From assembly GCA_028285625.1 (NCBI GenBank), contig JANQOX010000005.1, forward strand, positions 744,001 to 808,000: 64,000 bases of DNA. The letters are read 5' to 3'. A program made the position numbers and the translations under genes. Under the pieces are notes generated by a model. That model made no database searches. It was not told the origin of the DNA and saw only the letters and a list, made by a program, of their open reading frames with translations. How positions within the stretch are numbered: the first letter of the stretch is position 1; the number at the start of each line of letters is the position of its first letter. This DNA is from Myxococcota bacterium (GTDB taxonomy: Bacteria; Myxococcota_A; UBA9160; UBA6930). Shown in pieces: positions 8,219-16,295 of this stretch.

Positions 8219-9181
8219 ATGGGACGATTGGTGGACGGCGTCTGGAAGGACGAGTGGTACGACACGTCGAAGACGGGGGGGCGCTTCAAGAGGCAGGAGA
8301 GCGCGTTCCGGGACCAGGTGCGCGCCGATGGCAGCGGGCGCTTCGCCCCCGAGGCCGGCCGCTACCACCTCTACGTCTCGTTGGCGTGCCCCTGGGCGCA
8401 CCGGACCCTGATCTTTCGCCGGCAGAAGAAGCTCGAAGAGGCGATCTCGGTCTCCGTCGTCCACCCCTACATGGGCTCGTCGGGCTGGACATTCGAGAAC
8501 CCGGACGGAACCGCCGGGTGCGTGGACGACCCGATCTTCGGCGCACGCCACCTGCACGAGATCTATACCCATGCCGACGCCGGCTACACGGGGCGCGTGA
8601 CCGTGCCCGTGCTGTGGGATCGCAAGGAGCAGACGGTCGTCAACAACGAGTCGGCCGAGATCATCCGCATGTTCAACTCCGAGTTCGATGCCATCGGCGA
8701 CGCCTCGGTCGATCTCTACCCCGAGCCCCTGCGCGCGGAGATCGACGAGCTGAACGCCTTCATCTACCCGAACGTGAACAACGGCGTCTATCGCTGCGGT
8801 TTCGCGACGACGCAGGAGGCCTACGAAGAGGCGGTCACGGCGCTCTTCGGCGCCCTCGACGAGCTCGAGGGGCGGCTTGGGCGCCAGCGGTATCTGGTCG
8901 GCGACCGCATCACCGAGGCCGACTGGCGCCTGTTCACCACGCTGGTCCGCTTCGACGCCGTCTACGTCGGCCACTTCAAGTGCAACGTGCGGCGGATCGC
9001 CGACTACCCGTCGCTCTCGGGCTACCTGCGAGAGCTCTACCAGATGCCCGGAGTCGCCGAGACGGTGAACTTCGAGCACATCAAGCGGCACTACTACGAG
9101 AGCCACGGGACCATCAACCCGACTGGCGTCGTGCCCGTGGGGCCCGTGCTCGATCTCGACACGCCGCACGGGCGTTCTTGA
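8219..9181 (+). CDS. Glutathionyl-hydroquinone reductase (Xi-class GST)
   Basis: 320 residues of the YqjG/PcpF/EcaC family, which use glutathione to reduce glutathionyl-hydroquinones back to hydroquinones. The catalytic Cys57 lies in the family motif ACPWAHRT (56-63). The C-terminal GST helical domain begins at about 165. The short N-terminal leader (GRLVDGVWKDEWYDT) is also typical. RBS AAGGAGGAG precedes ATG 8219. With the upstream pirin and LysR genes it reproduces the E. coli yhaJ/yhaK/yqjG association. Confidence 0.93.
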   Translation: MGRLVDGVWKDEWYDTSKTGGRFKRQESAFRDQVRADGSGRFAPEAGRYHLYVSLACPWAHRTLIFRRQKKLEEAISVSVVHPYMGSSGWTFENPDGTAGCVDDPIFGARHLHEIYTHADAGYTGRVTVPVLWDRKEQTVVNNESAEIIRMFNSEFDAIGDASVDLYPEPLRAEIDELNAFIYPNVNNGVYRCGFATTQEAYEEAVTALFGALDELEGRLGRQRYLVGDRITEADWRLFTTLVRFDAVYVGHFKCNVRRIADYPSLSGYLRELYQMPGVAETVNFEHIKRHYYESHGTINPTGVVPVGPVLDLDTPHGRS

Positions 9182-9210
9182 GAGCCGCAAGATCCGAGGG
9201 AGGAGACGGA

Positions 9211-10725
9211 ATGGACCGACCGAAGGTCGCCGGCCGCGAGCCGGTGAGCGTGGAGCTTGAGAAGGGCGAGAGCTACGCCTGGTGCGCCTGCGGCAAGTCG
9301 GGTCGCCAGCCCTTCTGCGACGGCTCGCACGTAGGGTCGTCGATGAACCCGCTGTCGTTCGAAGCCGAAAGAGACGGTGCGGCCATGCTGTGCCTCTGCA
9401 AGCGAACCGGCAATCCACCGTACTGCGACGGCACCCACGCGCGGCTCGACGAACGCGGTGACGTGGCGGGGGGCGACGAGGGACCGCCGGGTGCGGTCGC
9501 AACCCCGGAGGAGCCGACCGTCGCCCGAATCCACGAACTCGCCCGCTGGGGCCTCGAGAAGTCCGGCCATCATGGTGAGATGGTCGCCATGGGCGTACCC
9601 CGGACGACCCTGCCGCAGTGGGACGACATCCAGGTGCTTCCCGGCCAGTTCGCGACGAAGCCGCTGCTGGACGACGCGCCCGTAGCGACCGAACTCGTGA
9701 TCGGGCCCCGGGCGCGCAAACCCCTCGTGCTCCAGATTCCGCTCTTCGTTTCCGACATGAGCTTCGGCGCGCTCTCCGAAGAGGCCAAGATCGCGCTTGC
9801 GAGAGGTGCAGAGCTCGCGGGGACCGGCATCTGCTCGGGCGAGGGCGGCATGCTGCCCGAGGAGCAGCAGTCCAACGGTCGCTATCTCTACGAGCTGGCA
9901 TCGGCGAAGTTCGGCTACGACGAGTCCGTGCTCGAACGCGTGCAGGCCTTCCACTTCAAGGGCGGGCAGGGCGCGAAGACCGGGACCGGAGGGCACCTGC
10001 CGGGCCAGAAGGTGACCGGGAAGATCGCGCAGGTGCGCGGCCTCGCCGAAGGAACCGACGCGATATCGCCCGCTACCTTTGCCGACCTCACGACGCCCGA
10101 GGACTTCCGCCGCTTCTCGGATCGTGTGCGCGAGGTGTCGGGCGGTATTCCGATCGGCATGAAGATGTCGGCGAACCGCATCGAGGCGGACATCGACTTC
10201 GCGCTCGCATCGGGCGTCGACTATCTGATCCTGGACGGCCGGGGTGGCGGCACCGGCGCGGCTCCCGCGATCTTCCGCGACCACATCTCGGTGCCGACCA
10301 TTCCTGCGCTCGCTCGCGCCCGCCGCCATCTGGACGGCCGCAAGGCGAATGACGTGACGCTCCTCGTCACGGGGGGGCTGCGCGTACCCGAGGACTTCGT
10401 GAAGGCTCTGTGCATGGGTGCCGACGGCATCGCGCTCGCGAACTCCGCGATGCAGGCGATCGGCTGCATCGGCGCGCGGATGTGCAACAGCAACCAGTGC
10501 CCCGCCGGCATTGCGACGCAGCTGCCCGAGCTGCGCGCTCGCCTCGACGTCGAGGAGGGCGCTGCACGCCTCGCACGCTTTCTCGGGGCGTCGGTCGCTC
10601 TGATGAAGCTCCTCGCAAGGGCGTGCGGCCACGCTCGCCTCGGCGATTTCGGGCGCGACGACATCGCCACCTGGAAGCGGGAGGTCGCCGACCTCGCCGG
10701 CATCTCGTTCGCAGGGGTCCGCTGA
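9211..10725 (+). CDS. CDGSH-type Fe-S domain fused to glutamate-synthase-like FMN domain
   Basis: 504 residues in two parts. Residues 8-78 hold two CDGSH iron-sulfur motifs: Cys25/Cys27/Cys36/His40 and Cys61/Cys63/Cys72/His76. Residues from about 105 onward form the FMN-binding alpha/beta barrel of glutamate synthase (KGGQGAKTG, GGGTGAAP, VTGGL). The 3Fe-4S-type triplet Cys419-x5-Cys425-x4-Cys430 lies in a GIATQ context. There is no glutaminase domain, so it is a GltS-related oxidoreductase, not a full GltB. Start ATG 9211 follows GGGAGGAGA, 29 bases after the hydroquinone reductase. The CDGSH clusters plausibly feed electrons to the FMN/3Fe-4S module. Substrate unknown. Confidence 0.85.
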   Translation: MDRPKVAGREPVSVELEKGESYAWCACGKSGRQPFCDGSHVGSSMNPLSFEAERDGAAMLCLCKRTGNPPYCDGTHARLDERGDVAGGDEGPPGAVATPEEPTVARIHELARWGLEKSGHHGEMVAMGVPRTTLPQWDDIQVLPGQFATKPLLDDAPVATELVIGPRARKPLVLQIPLFVSDMSFGALSEEAKIALARGAELAGTGICSGEGGMLPEEQQSNGRYLYELASAKFGYDESVLERVQAFHFKGGQGAKTGTGGHLPGQKVTGKIAQVRGLAEGTDAISPATFADLTTPEDFRRFSDRVREVSGGIPIGMKMSANRIEADIDFALASGVDYLILDGRGGGTGAAPAIFRDHISVPTIPALARARRHLDGRKANDVTLLVTGGLRVPEDFVKALCMGADGIALANSAMQAIGCIGARMCNSNQCPAGIATQLPELRARLDVEEGAARLARFLGASVALMKLLARACGHARLGDFGRDDIATWKREVADLAGISFAGVR

Positions 10726-10794
10726 AGCGCACCGGCGAACCGTGCCCACTCGGGTGGCCGGCCCCGAGAGCGGCCTCGAATCGGCGGGGTCCGA

Positions 10795-10800
10795 TAGGCT
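10795..10800 (+). promoter_or_regulatory. Candidate -10 element (TAGGCT) for the P450 gene
   Basis: TAGGCT lies 22 bases before the P450 ATG in an otherwise GC-rich 96-base gap. It matches a recurring TANNNT pattern seen upstream of several starts in this window. No -35 box is obvious. Confidence 0.35.
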
Positions 10801-10821
10801 ACGTCGAGAGGAGCCGAGGCG

Positions 10822-12072
10822 ATGACGGAAGGACGCGGTCTGGATCCCGAGCGGGGCAGCGAGTTCGAGGTGAAGCTCGACCGGGCGGGAACCCGGCAGG
10901 CCGCGCATCCGACGCGCGCCGACATCCGCCTTCTCGATCCCGCGTTCTACGCCGACCCCGAGCCGCGTTTCGCGTGGATGCGAGAGCAGGCGCCCGTCTA
11001 CTGGGACGACGTCACCGGCATCTGGGGGATCACCCGCTACGCGGACATCATGACCGTGTCGAAGGACGCCGCGACGTTCTGCTCCGGGCAGGGCTCTCGG
11101 CCCGAGTCGAACGTGCCGAGCATGATCAACACCGATGTCCCCGATCACAATCGGCGCCGCGGCATCATCTCGGCGGGCTTCACGCCCAGGCGCGTGAGCG
11201 CGCACGAACCCTTCCTGCGCGAGAAGGTGCGCGGGCTGCTCGATGCAGCCCAGGCGCGGGGCGCCTGCGACTTCGTGACCGACATCGCGACGCCGCTTCC
11301 GATGTTCATGATCGGCGAGCTCATGGGGCTGCCCGAAGAAGATCACGCCCAGCTGCTCGAGTGGTCGGACCTCTTCGCGACGGGGGGTGACGAGGTCCGG
11401 GAGAAGGTCGGCCCAGCCGTCGTCGCCTACGCCGACTACATCCTGAAGATCATCGAGCAGCGACGCGATGGCCGCGCCGAAGACCTGGTGAGCCTCGTGG
11501 TGAACGCGGAGTGGGAAGGAGAGCGGCTGAACGACACCGATCTCATCATGGAAACGATGCTGGTGCTCGTCGGCGGCGACGAGACCACGCGGCACGTGAT
11601 GTCGGGCGGCTTCGAGGCGCTGATGCGCAACCGCGCGCAGTGGGACGACCTGCGGGCGGACCGATCGCTCCTGCCCGGAGCGATCGAAGAGATGCTGCGC
11701 TGGGTGACACCGATCCAGAACATGAACCGGACGGCCACCCGCGACGTCGAGCTCGGTGGCCAGCAGATTCGCGAAGGCGACCGGATGCTGCTGCTCTACC
11801 CGTCGGGCAACCGCGACGAGGCCGTCTTCGAAGCGCCCCACCGCTTCGACATCCGCCGGCACCCCAACCCGCACATGGCGTTCGGCGGATATGGGCGGCA
11901 CCACTGCCTGGGTGCGCAGCTCGCGCGCCTCGAACTGACCGTGCTCTTCGACGAGCTGCTCGAACGTTGCCCCGACATCGCCCTGGCCGACCCGAAGGCT
12001 CCCCTCGCGCGCCGGCGGGGCAACTTCGTGCTCGGGCTCGAGTCGCTTCCGGTCACGCTCGGCGGCCACTGA
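10822..12072 (+). CDS. Cytochrome P450, CYP142/CYP125-like
   Basis: 416-residue soluble bacterial P450. The I-helix oxygen-activation motif is GGDETT (251-256), the ExxR helix is in EEMLRW (about 289-294) and the heme ligand is Cys362 in FGGYGRHHCLG. By eye the C-terminal half is strongly similar to mycobacterial CYP142 (IGGDETTRH, LLPGAIEEMLRW, LLPANFVSGLES-type ending), which oxidises the terminal carbon of sterol side chains. That points to terminal hydroxylation of a sterol or isoprenoid side chain, matching the beta-oxidation genes elsewhere in the window. No ferredoxin partner is adjacent. RBS GAGGAG precedes the ATG. Confidence 0.9.
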   Translation: MTEGRGLDPERGSEFEVKLDRAGTRQAAHPTRADIRLLDPAFYADPEPRFAWMREQAPVYWDDVTGIWGITRYADIMTVSKDAATFCSGQGSRPESNVPSMINTDVPDHNRRRGIISAGFTPRRVSAHEPFLREKVRGLLDAAQARGACDFVTDIATPLPMFMIGELMGLPEEDHAQLLEWSDLFATGGDEVREKVGPAVVAYADYILKIIEQRRDGRAEDLVSLVVNAEWEGERLNDTDLIMETMLVLVGGDETTRHVMSGGFEALMRNRAQWDDLRADRSLLPGAIEEMLRWVTPIQNMNRTATRDVELGGQQIREGDRMLLLYPSGNRDEAVFEAPHRFDIRRHPNPHMAFGGYGRHHCLGAQLARLELTVLFDELLERCPDIALADPKAPLARRRGNFVLGLESLPVTLGGH

Positions 12073-12126
12073 CCCGGGGTCCGGCGCGAGCGTGCGGCGC
12101 GGGGCCAACGTGCGACAGTCCCACTC

Positions 12127-13302
12127 ATGAGCGCGCAACGCCTGGTCTTCGGGATCGTTCTGTGGGCATCGACGCTGGGGGGGCTCGGGCCGACCGCGGT
12201 ACGCGCGAACCCCGACACCATGACCAAGTCGATGCAGCTCTACTACGTCATGGACGAGCAGGCGCAGATGCCCGTCTATGCCATCCGCGGGCCCGCCGGC
12301 TGGACGCTCGAGTCGGACGTGCAGTGGAACCTCAACAACAACGTCGTGCCCGTGACGATCGGCGCAGCCCTGACCGACCCCCAGCAGACGAGGCGGGTAC
12401 AGCTCTTTCCCGAGCTCACCTGCTACTGGCTCACCGGCGACGCTGCGCTCAACAACCCCGGGCAGTGGAACATGGGCATGCTCAACGTCGCGCCCATGGA
12501 CCCCAGGACTGCGTTGGTCGAAGCCGTCCTCAACATCTATCAGCCGGGCGTAGCCGGCTTCCAGATCACCGGGGTTCGTGAGGTGCCCGGCTTGCCTGCG
12601 GCGTTGGGGCAGGCGGGCCCCAACGTGACCGGCGTCGGGCTTCGCGCCGTGTTCCCTTGGGAAGGCAAGCGCATGGAGGAGGAGATCTACGCCCTCCACA
12701 TGATCGGTTCGGCCACGATGCGCGGCGAAGCGGGGGTCACCACCCAGACCACCTGGGGGCTCACGAGCGCCCACGCCTTCATCACCCAGGAGGGCCTGCT
12801 CGAGGGCCACCGCAGCCTGTTCACCAACATGGTCCGGTCCGGCACGCCGAACCCGGCGTGGGTGGCCCTGCATCTCAACATCAAGCAGCAGCTCGAAGCG
12901 CGCTTCCAGCAGGGGCTCATCGACAACCGCATGGCCCGCGAGGCGATCATGGCCCAGAGCCGTTCTCTGGCCGCGCAGAACGAGGCCTTCCGGTCCAACA
13001 TCATGCAGCGTCATCGTGCGGCCATGGACACCACGGCGCACGAGAGTTTCGTCGACGGCATCCATGGGGGTGGGGGTTCGTCGTCCTCGGGCGGCATGAC
13101 GGGCCAGCAGAAGTACGTCGACTCGATCCACGACCGCGAGACCTTCCACGACCCTTCGACGGTCACGGGCACCTCCGAGCATGGCTACGCCGATCATCAC
13201 TGGTCGGATGGCTGGGGCACGACGCTCTCCACCGACAACCCGAACTTCGACCCCAACATCGGCTCCACCCTGCAGTGGGAAGAGCTCGAGCGCGTCGAAT
13301 AG
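12127..13302 (+). CDS. Secreted protein of unknown function
   Basis: 391 residues; family not recognised. The N-terminus is a signal peptide ending near VRA-NPD (residue 27). The middle (about 40-240) contains several NNN/NNP stretches and looks globular. A helical, basic stretch (about 255-300) is followed by a Gly/Ser linker (HGGGGSSSSGG) and a His/Asp-rich tail with repeated FVDGIH / YVDSIH motifs and an NPNFDPN segment. It lies between the P450 and the sigma54 activator, both on the same strand, which gives no clear functional hint. No strong Shine-Dalgarno is seen before ATG 12127. Confidence 0.7.
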   Translation: MSAQRLVFGIVLWASTLGGLGPTAVRANPDTMTKSMQLYYVMDEQAQMPVYAIRGPAGWTLESDVQWNLNNNVVPVTIGAALTDPQQTRRVQLFPELTCYWLTGDAALNNPGQWNMGMLNVAPMDPRTALVEAVLNIYQPGVAGFQITGVREVPGLPAALGQAGPNVTGVGLRAVFPWEGKRMEEEIYALHMIGSATMRGEAGVTTQTTWGLTSAHAFITQEGLLEGHRSLFTNMVRSGTPNPAWVALHLNIKQQLEARFQQGLIDNRMAREAIMAQSRSLAAQNEAFRSNIMQRHRAAMDTTAHESFVDGIHGGGGSSSSGGMTGQQKYVDSIHDRETFHDPSTVTGTSEHGYADHHWSDGWGTTLSTDNPNFDPNIGSTLQWEELERVE

Positions 13303-13325
13303 GCACGCGTACCGCGCCACGCACG

Positions 13326-14924
13326 ATGCAGACCGAGTCCCTCGAACTCTACGGGTCGATCCAGGATCTGCTGCTCGACCTCGCGAGCGAGCGCGACTTC
13401 GACCGGCTGGTGGCGCTCGTGGTCGAGCGGCTCGGCTCGATCCCGGACGTGGCACTCGCGCGACTGTGGCTGATCCGGGATGGAACCGAGTGCGAGACCT
13501 GTCCCATGCGGGAGGCGTGCGCGGGGTACGTGCCCTGCCTGCAGCTCGTGGCTTCTGCAGGCTCGCCGAGCCAACCCGCGTCGGCCGATTGGGCGCGGAT
13601 CGACGGCGACTTTCGTCGGTTCCCGATCGGCCACCGCAAGGTGGGCGAGTGCGCGACCTCGGTCGACGCGGTCTGGGTCGAGGACGCGCGGAAGGACGCG
13701 AGCTGGATCTCTCGGCCCGAGTGGGCCGCACGCGAGGGCATCCTCGGCTTCGGGGGCCAACCGCTGGTCTTTCGGGGAGAGGTGCTCGGTGTGCTCGGCG
13801 TCTTCACGCGAGCCTGCATGGGCGAGGCGCCACTGGCGACGCTTCGGGTGGTGGCCGACCACGTGGCGGCGGCGCTGGCGACCGCGCGGGCCTTCGACGA
13901 GAACGCCCGGCTTCGCGCGCAGCTCGAGGTCGAGAATGCGTTCCTGCGCGACGATCTGGAAGAGGCGCAGGCGTTCGGCGAGATTCTCGGCGCGAGCGCC
14001 GCCATCCGCGAGATCGGCGAGCAGATCCAGCAGGTCGCTCCCACCGATGCGAGCGTGCTGATCCTGGGCGAGTCGGGCACGGGCAAGGAACTCGTGGCCC
14101 GCGAGATCCACCGCCGAAGCAGCCGCGCCGAGCAGCCGATGATCCGCGTGAACTGCGCCTCGGTTCCGAAGGAGCTGTTCGAGAGCGAGTTCTTCGGGCA
14201 TGCGAAGGGGGCATTCACCGGCGCCATCCGCGACCGCGTGGGGCGCTTCGCCGCGGCCGATGGGGGGACGCTCTTTCTCGACGAAGTCGGCGAGATCCCG
14301 CTGGAGCTGCAGAGCAAGCTGTTGCGGGTATTGCAGGAGGGCCGCTTCGAGCGGGTGGGGGAAGACCAGACCCGCTCTGCAGACGTGCGGATCGTGGCCG
14401 CCACCAATCGCGACCTGGCGCGGGAGGTCGAAGAGGGACGTTTTCGCCGGGATCTCTATTACCGGCTCGACGTCTTTCCGATCGAGGTGCCACCGCTGCG
14501 AACCCGGCGCGAGGACATCCCGCTGCTGGCCGAGCACTTTCTGGCCCGTGCGACGCGCAAGCTCCGGAGACCGGCCGAGTTCTCGGACGAGAATCTCGCA
14601 GAGCTCGAAGGCTACGCATGGCCCGGCAACGTGCGCGAGCTTCAGAACGCGATCGAGCGCGCCGTGATCACGTCGCGCGCAGGCGCGCTCTCGTTCCACC
14701 TGGCCACCGCGGGGGTCGGCAGCGAGGTCGCGCCCGACGTCGAGACGAAGGTCGTGCGCACCGATGCCGAGCTGCGCGAACTCGAGAAGAGCAACCTGCT
14801 CGCCGCCCTCGAAGCCGCCGACGGGCGTGTCTACGGCCCCGGGGGCGCGGCCGAACGGCTGGGTCTCAAGCCCACGACCGTGACGTCGCGGCTCAAGCGC
14901 CTGGGCCTTCGCGAAACGTCGTAG
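13326..14924 (+). CDS. Sigma54-dependent activator, GAF-AAA-Fis
   Basis: 532 residues. The N-terminal GAF-type sensor (about 15-190) holds a Cys cluster (Cys56, Cys59, Cys65, Cys71). A coiled linker leads to the AAA+ domain: Walker A GESGTGKE (248-255), the sigma54-contacting GAFTGA loop (295-300), Walker B GGTLFLDE and a conserved YRLDVFP. A C-terminal Fis-type HTH (about 505-528) reads GGAAERLGLKPTTVTSRLKRLG. It drives open-complex formation at RpoN promoters, with the GAF domain sensing a ligand or redox state. Starts 23 bases after the secreted-protein gene; target genes unknown. Confidence 0.92.
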   Translation: MQTESLELYGSIQDLLLDLASERDFDRLVALVVERLGSIPDVALARLWLIRDGTECETCPMREACAGYVPCLQLVASAGSPSQPASADWARIDGDFRRFPIGHRKVGECATSVDAVWVEDARKDASWISRPEWAAREGILGFGGQPLVFRGEVLGVLGVFTRACMGEAPLATLRVVADHVAAALATARAFDENARLRAQLEVENAFLRDDLEEAQAFGEILGASAAIREIGEQIQQVAPTDASVLILGESGTGKELVAREIHRRSSRAEQPMIRVNCASVPKELFESEFFGHAKGAFTGAIRDRVGRFAAADGGTLFLDEVGEIPLELQSKLLRVLQEGRFERVGEDQTRSADVRIVAATNRDLAREVEEGRFRRDLYYRLDVFPIEVPPLRTRREDIPLLAEHFLARATRKLRRPAEFSDENLAELEGYAWPGNVRELQNAIERAVITSRAGALSFHLATAGVGSEVAPDVETKVVRTDAELRELEKSNLLAALEAADGRVYGPGGAAERLGLKPTTVTSRLKRLGLRETS

Positions 14925-14936
14925 GGCCCGCCCGCG

Positions 14937-15167
14937 TCAGAACTCGAGAAAGTGCTCGGGGGCCGCGCAGAGCGCGAAGTAGAACCCCGCGATCCCGCCG
15001 CCCAGCACCTGCTTGTAGAGCGCGAGTTCGGGGAACAGGAAGAACGCGAACAAGGGGCCGCCGAACATGCCGCCCACGGTCGCGGCCGCCACGATCGGCT
15101 TGGCCTTCAGTCGGTCGAAGAGGCGGCGCAGGCTGCCGGCAGGGTGGGTCGATTCGAGCGTGGTCAT
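14937..15167 (-). CDS. Small membrane protein
   Basis: 76 residues, not a recognised family. Two hydrophobic segments (about 27-46 and 51-67) follow a basic N-terminus (RRLFDRLKAKP). The start is taken as ATG 15167 with GGAGGA upstream; an open frame extends further but looks non-coding. Convergent with the sigma54 activator (12-base gap). Confidence 0.65.
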   Translation of the reverse strand: MTTLESTHPAGSLRRLFDRLKAKPIVAAATVGGMFGGPLFAFFLFPELALYKQVLGGGIAGFYFALCAAPEHFLEF

Positions 15168-15270
15168 CGAGGAGTCCTCCGGCCTGGAGAACACTGCAAG
15201 CGACGTGCCGCGCCATCGGCGCTTCAGACAGGCTGTGGAGGCGCGCAGCGCCAAGCAGACCACGCAGATG

Positions 15271-15308
15271 CGTTGCGGCCCGGCCCTACGCAACGAGGGT
15301 TCGTTGCG
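15271..15308. promoter_or_regulatory. CGTTGCG inverted and direct repeats upstream of SDR gene
   Basis: CGTTGCG (15271-15277) is inverted as CGCAACG (15289-15295) and repeated directly at 15302-15308, 42 bases before the SDR start. This spacing suits a regulator binding site between the divergent small membrane protein and SDR genes. No regulator is assigned. Confidence 0.35.
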
Positions 15309-15349
15309 GCAGTATCCCGCCGTGCGTCCTCGCTCGAAGGAGCCCGTAC

Positions 15350-16273
15350 GTGAGTGACCAGAGATCGCGCGTCGCCGTCGTGACGGGGGCGAACACGGGG
15401 CTCGGCTACGAGACGAGTCTCGGCCTGGCCAAGCAGGGCCACGCCGTCGTGCTCGCCTGCAGGAGCGAGGAGAAGGCCCAGCAGGCCATCGGCCGGATCC
15501 TGGGTCTCGTCCCGTCGGCGAAGCTCACGTTCACGCCCCTCGACCTGGTGGATCGCGACAGCATCCGGCGGTTCGCCGACACCTTCTCGAGCGACCACGA
15601 AGGCCTCGACCTGCTCGTGAACAACGCCGGCGTCATGGGCCCGCCGCGCACGATCACGCCGAACGGGGTCGAGCTGCAGTTCGACGCGAACCACCTGGGT
15701 CACTTCCTGCTGACCCGGTTGCTCTTCGATCGACTCGACCAGCCCCAGGAGACCCGCATCGTCAACGTGTCGAGCCTGGCGGCGATGTACGAACAGGCCG
15801 ACATCTTCTTCGACAACCTGAACTTCGAAGGCAACTACGACGAGGGCCCGGGCTTCATGGGCCTGCCCGGGATGCTCGCCTATGCCCAGAGCAAGCTCGC
15901 GAACATCCTGTTCACGATGGAGCTACGCGATCGCTGTGCCGCGGCCGGCAAGAAGGTCAAGGCCGTCGCGGCGCACCCGGGCGCATCCAACACCGACCTG
16001 TCGCGCAACATGTCCGTCGTGATCCGCGTGCTGGCGCCGATCCTGGTGCGCTTCATGGACATCTCGACGCCCGCGCAGGGAGCCGAGTCTCTGCTCATGG
16101 CGGCCGTCGCGCCCGAGGTGGAGGCGGGGCAGTTCATCGGTCCGACCGGCAAGAAGGGGATGGTGGGCCCGCCGGGCGTTGGCGAGCTGCCCGCGAAGGC
16201 CCACGACAAGGCGGTCAGTCAGCGGCTGTGGTCGCGCTCCGAGGAGCTTCTGGGAATCGAGTTCAGGATCTAG
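15350..16273 (+). CDS. Short-chain dehydrogenase (retinol-dehydrogenase-like)
   Basis: 307-residue classical-type SDR with TGANTGLG (12-19), NNAG (91-94), Ser in NVSS (about 141) and the catalytic Tyr178-x-x-x-Lys182 (YAQSK). The extended C-terminus (SRSEELLGIEF) and 300-residue length match the retinol-dehydrogenase/WWOX-like branch, which oxidises or reduces lipophilic alcohols and ketones. GTG start at 15350 with AAGGAG upstream; the frame is open far upstream, but homology begins here. Followed after 22 bases by a GMC dehydrogenase, suggesting linked alcohol oxidation. Confidence 0.88.
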   Translation: MSDQRSRVAVVTGANTGLGYETSLGLAKQGHAVVLACRSEEKAQQAIGRILGLVPSAKLTFTPLDLVDRDSIRRFADTFSSDHEGLDLLVNNAGVMGPPRTITPNGVELQFDANHLGHFLLTRLLFDRLDQPQETRIVNVSSLAAMYEQADIFFDNLNFEGNYDEGPGFMGLPGMLAYAQSKLANILFTMELRDRCAAAGKKVKAVAAHPGASNTDLSRNMSVVIRVLAPILVRFMDISTPAQGAESLLMAAVAPEVEAGQFIGPTGKKGMVGPPGVGELPAKAHDKAVSQRLWSRSEELLGIEFRI

Positions 16274-16295
16274 CGCCGGATCGGGTGGGGGAACC

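Noticed and set aside
8254..10725. Apparent fusion of an extra 319 residues to the CDGSH/GltS-like protein
   Set aside because: The upstream part is out of frame with the hydroquinone reductase and Arg-rich. ATG 9211 has a good ribosome site and starts the CDGSH domain.
9094..13731. Very long open frame on the minus strand (about 1545 codons) opposite the 9-13 kb genes
   Set aside because: It is the antisense shadow of strongly supported plus-strand genes (CDGSH/GltS fusion, P450, secreted protein). Its product is low-complexity Arg/Ala/His-rich and has no domain motif.
13181..16273. Apparent 1030-residue protein ending in the SDR
   Set aside because: The first 700 residues shadow the sigma54 activator in another frame. 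The SDR has its own GTG and ribosome site at 15350.
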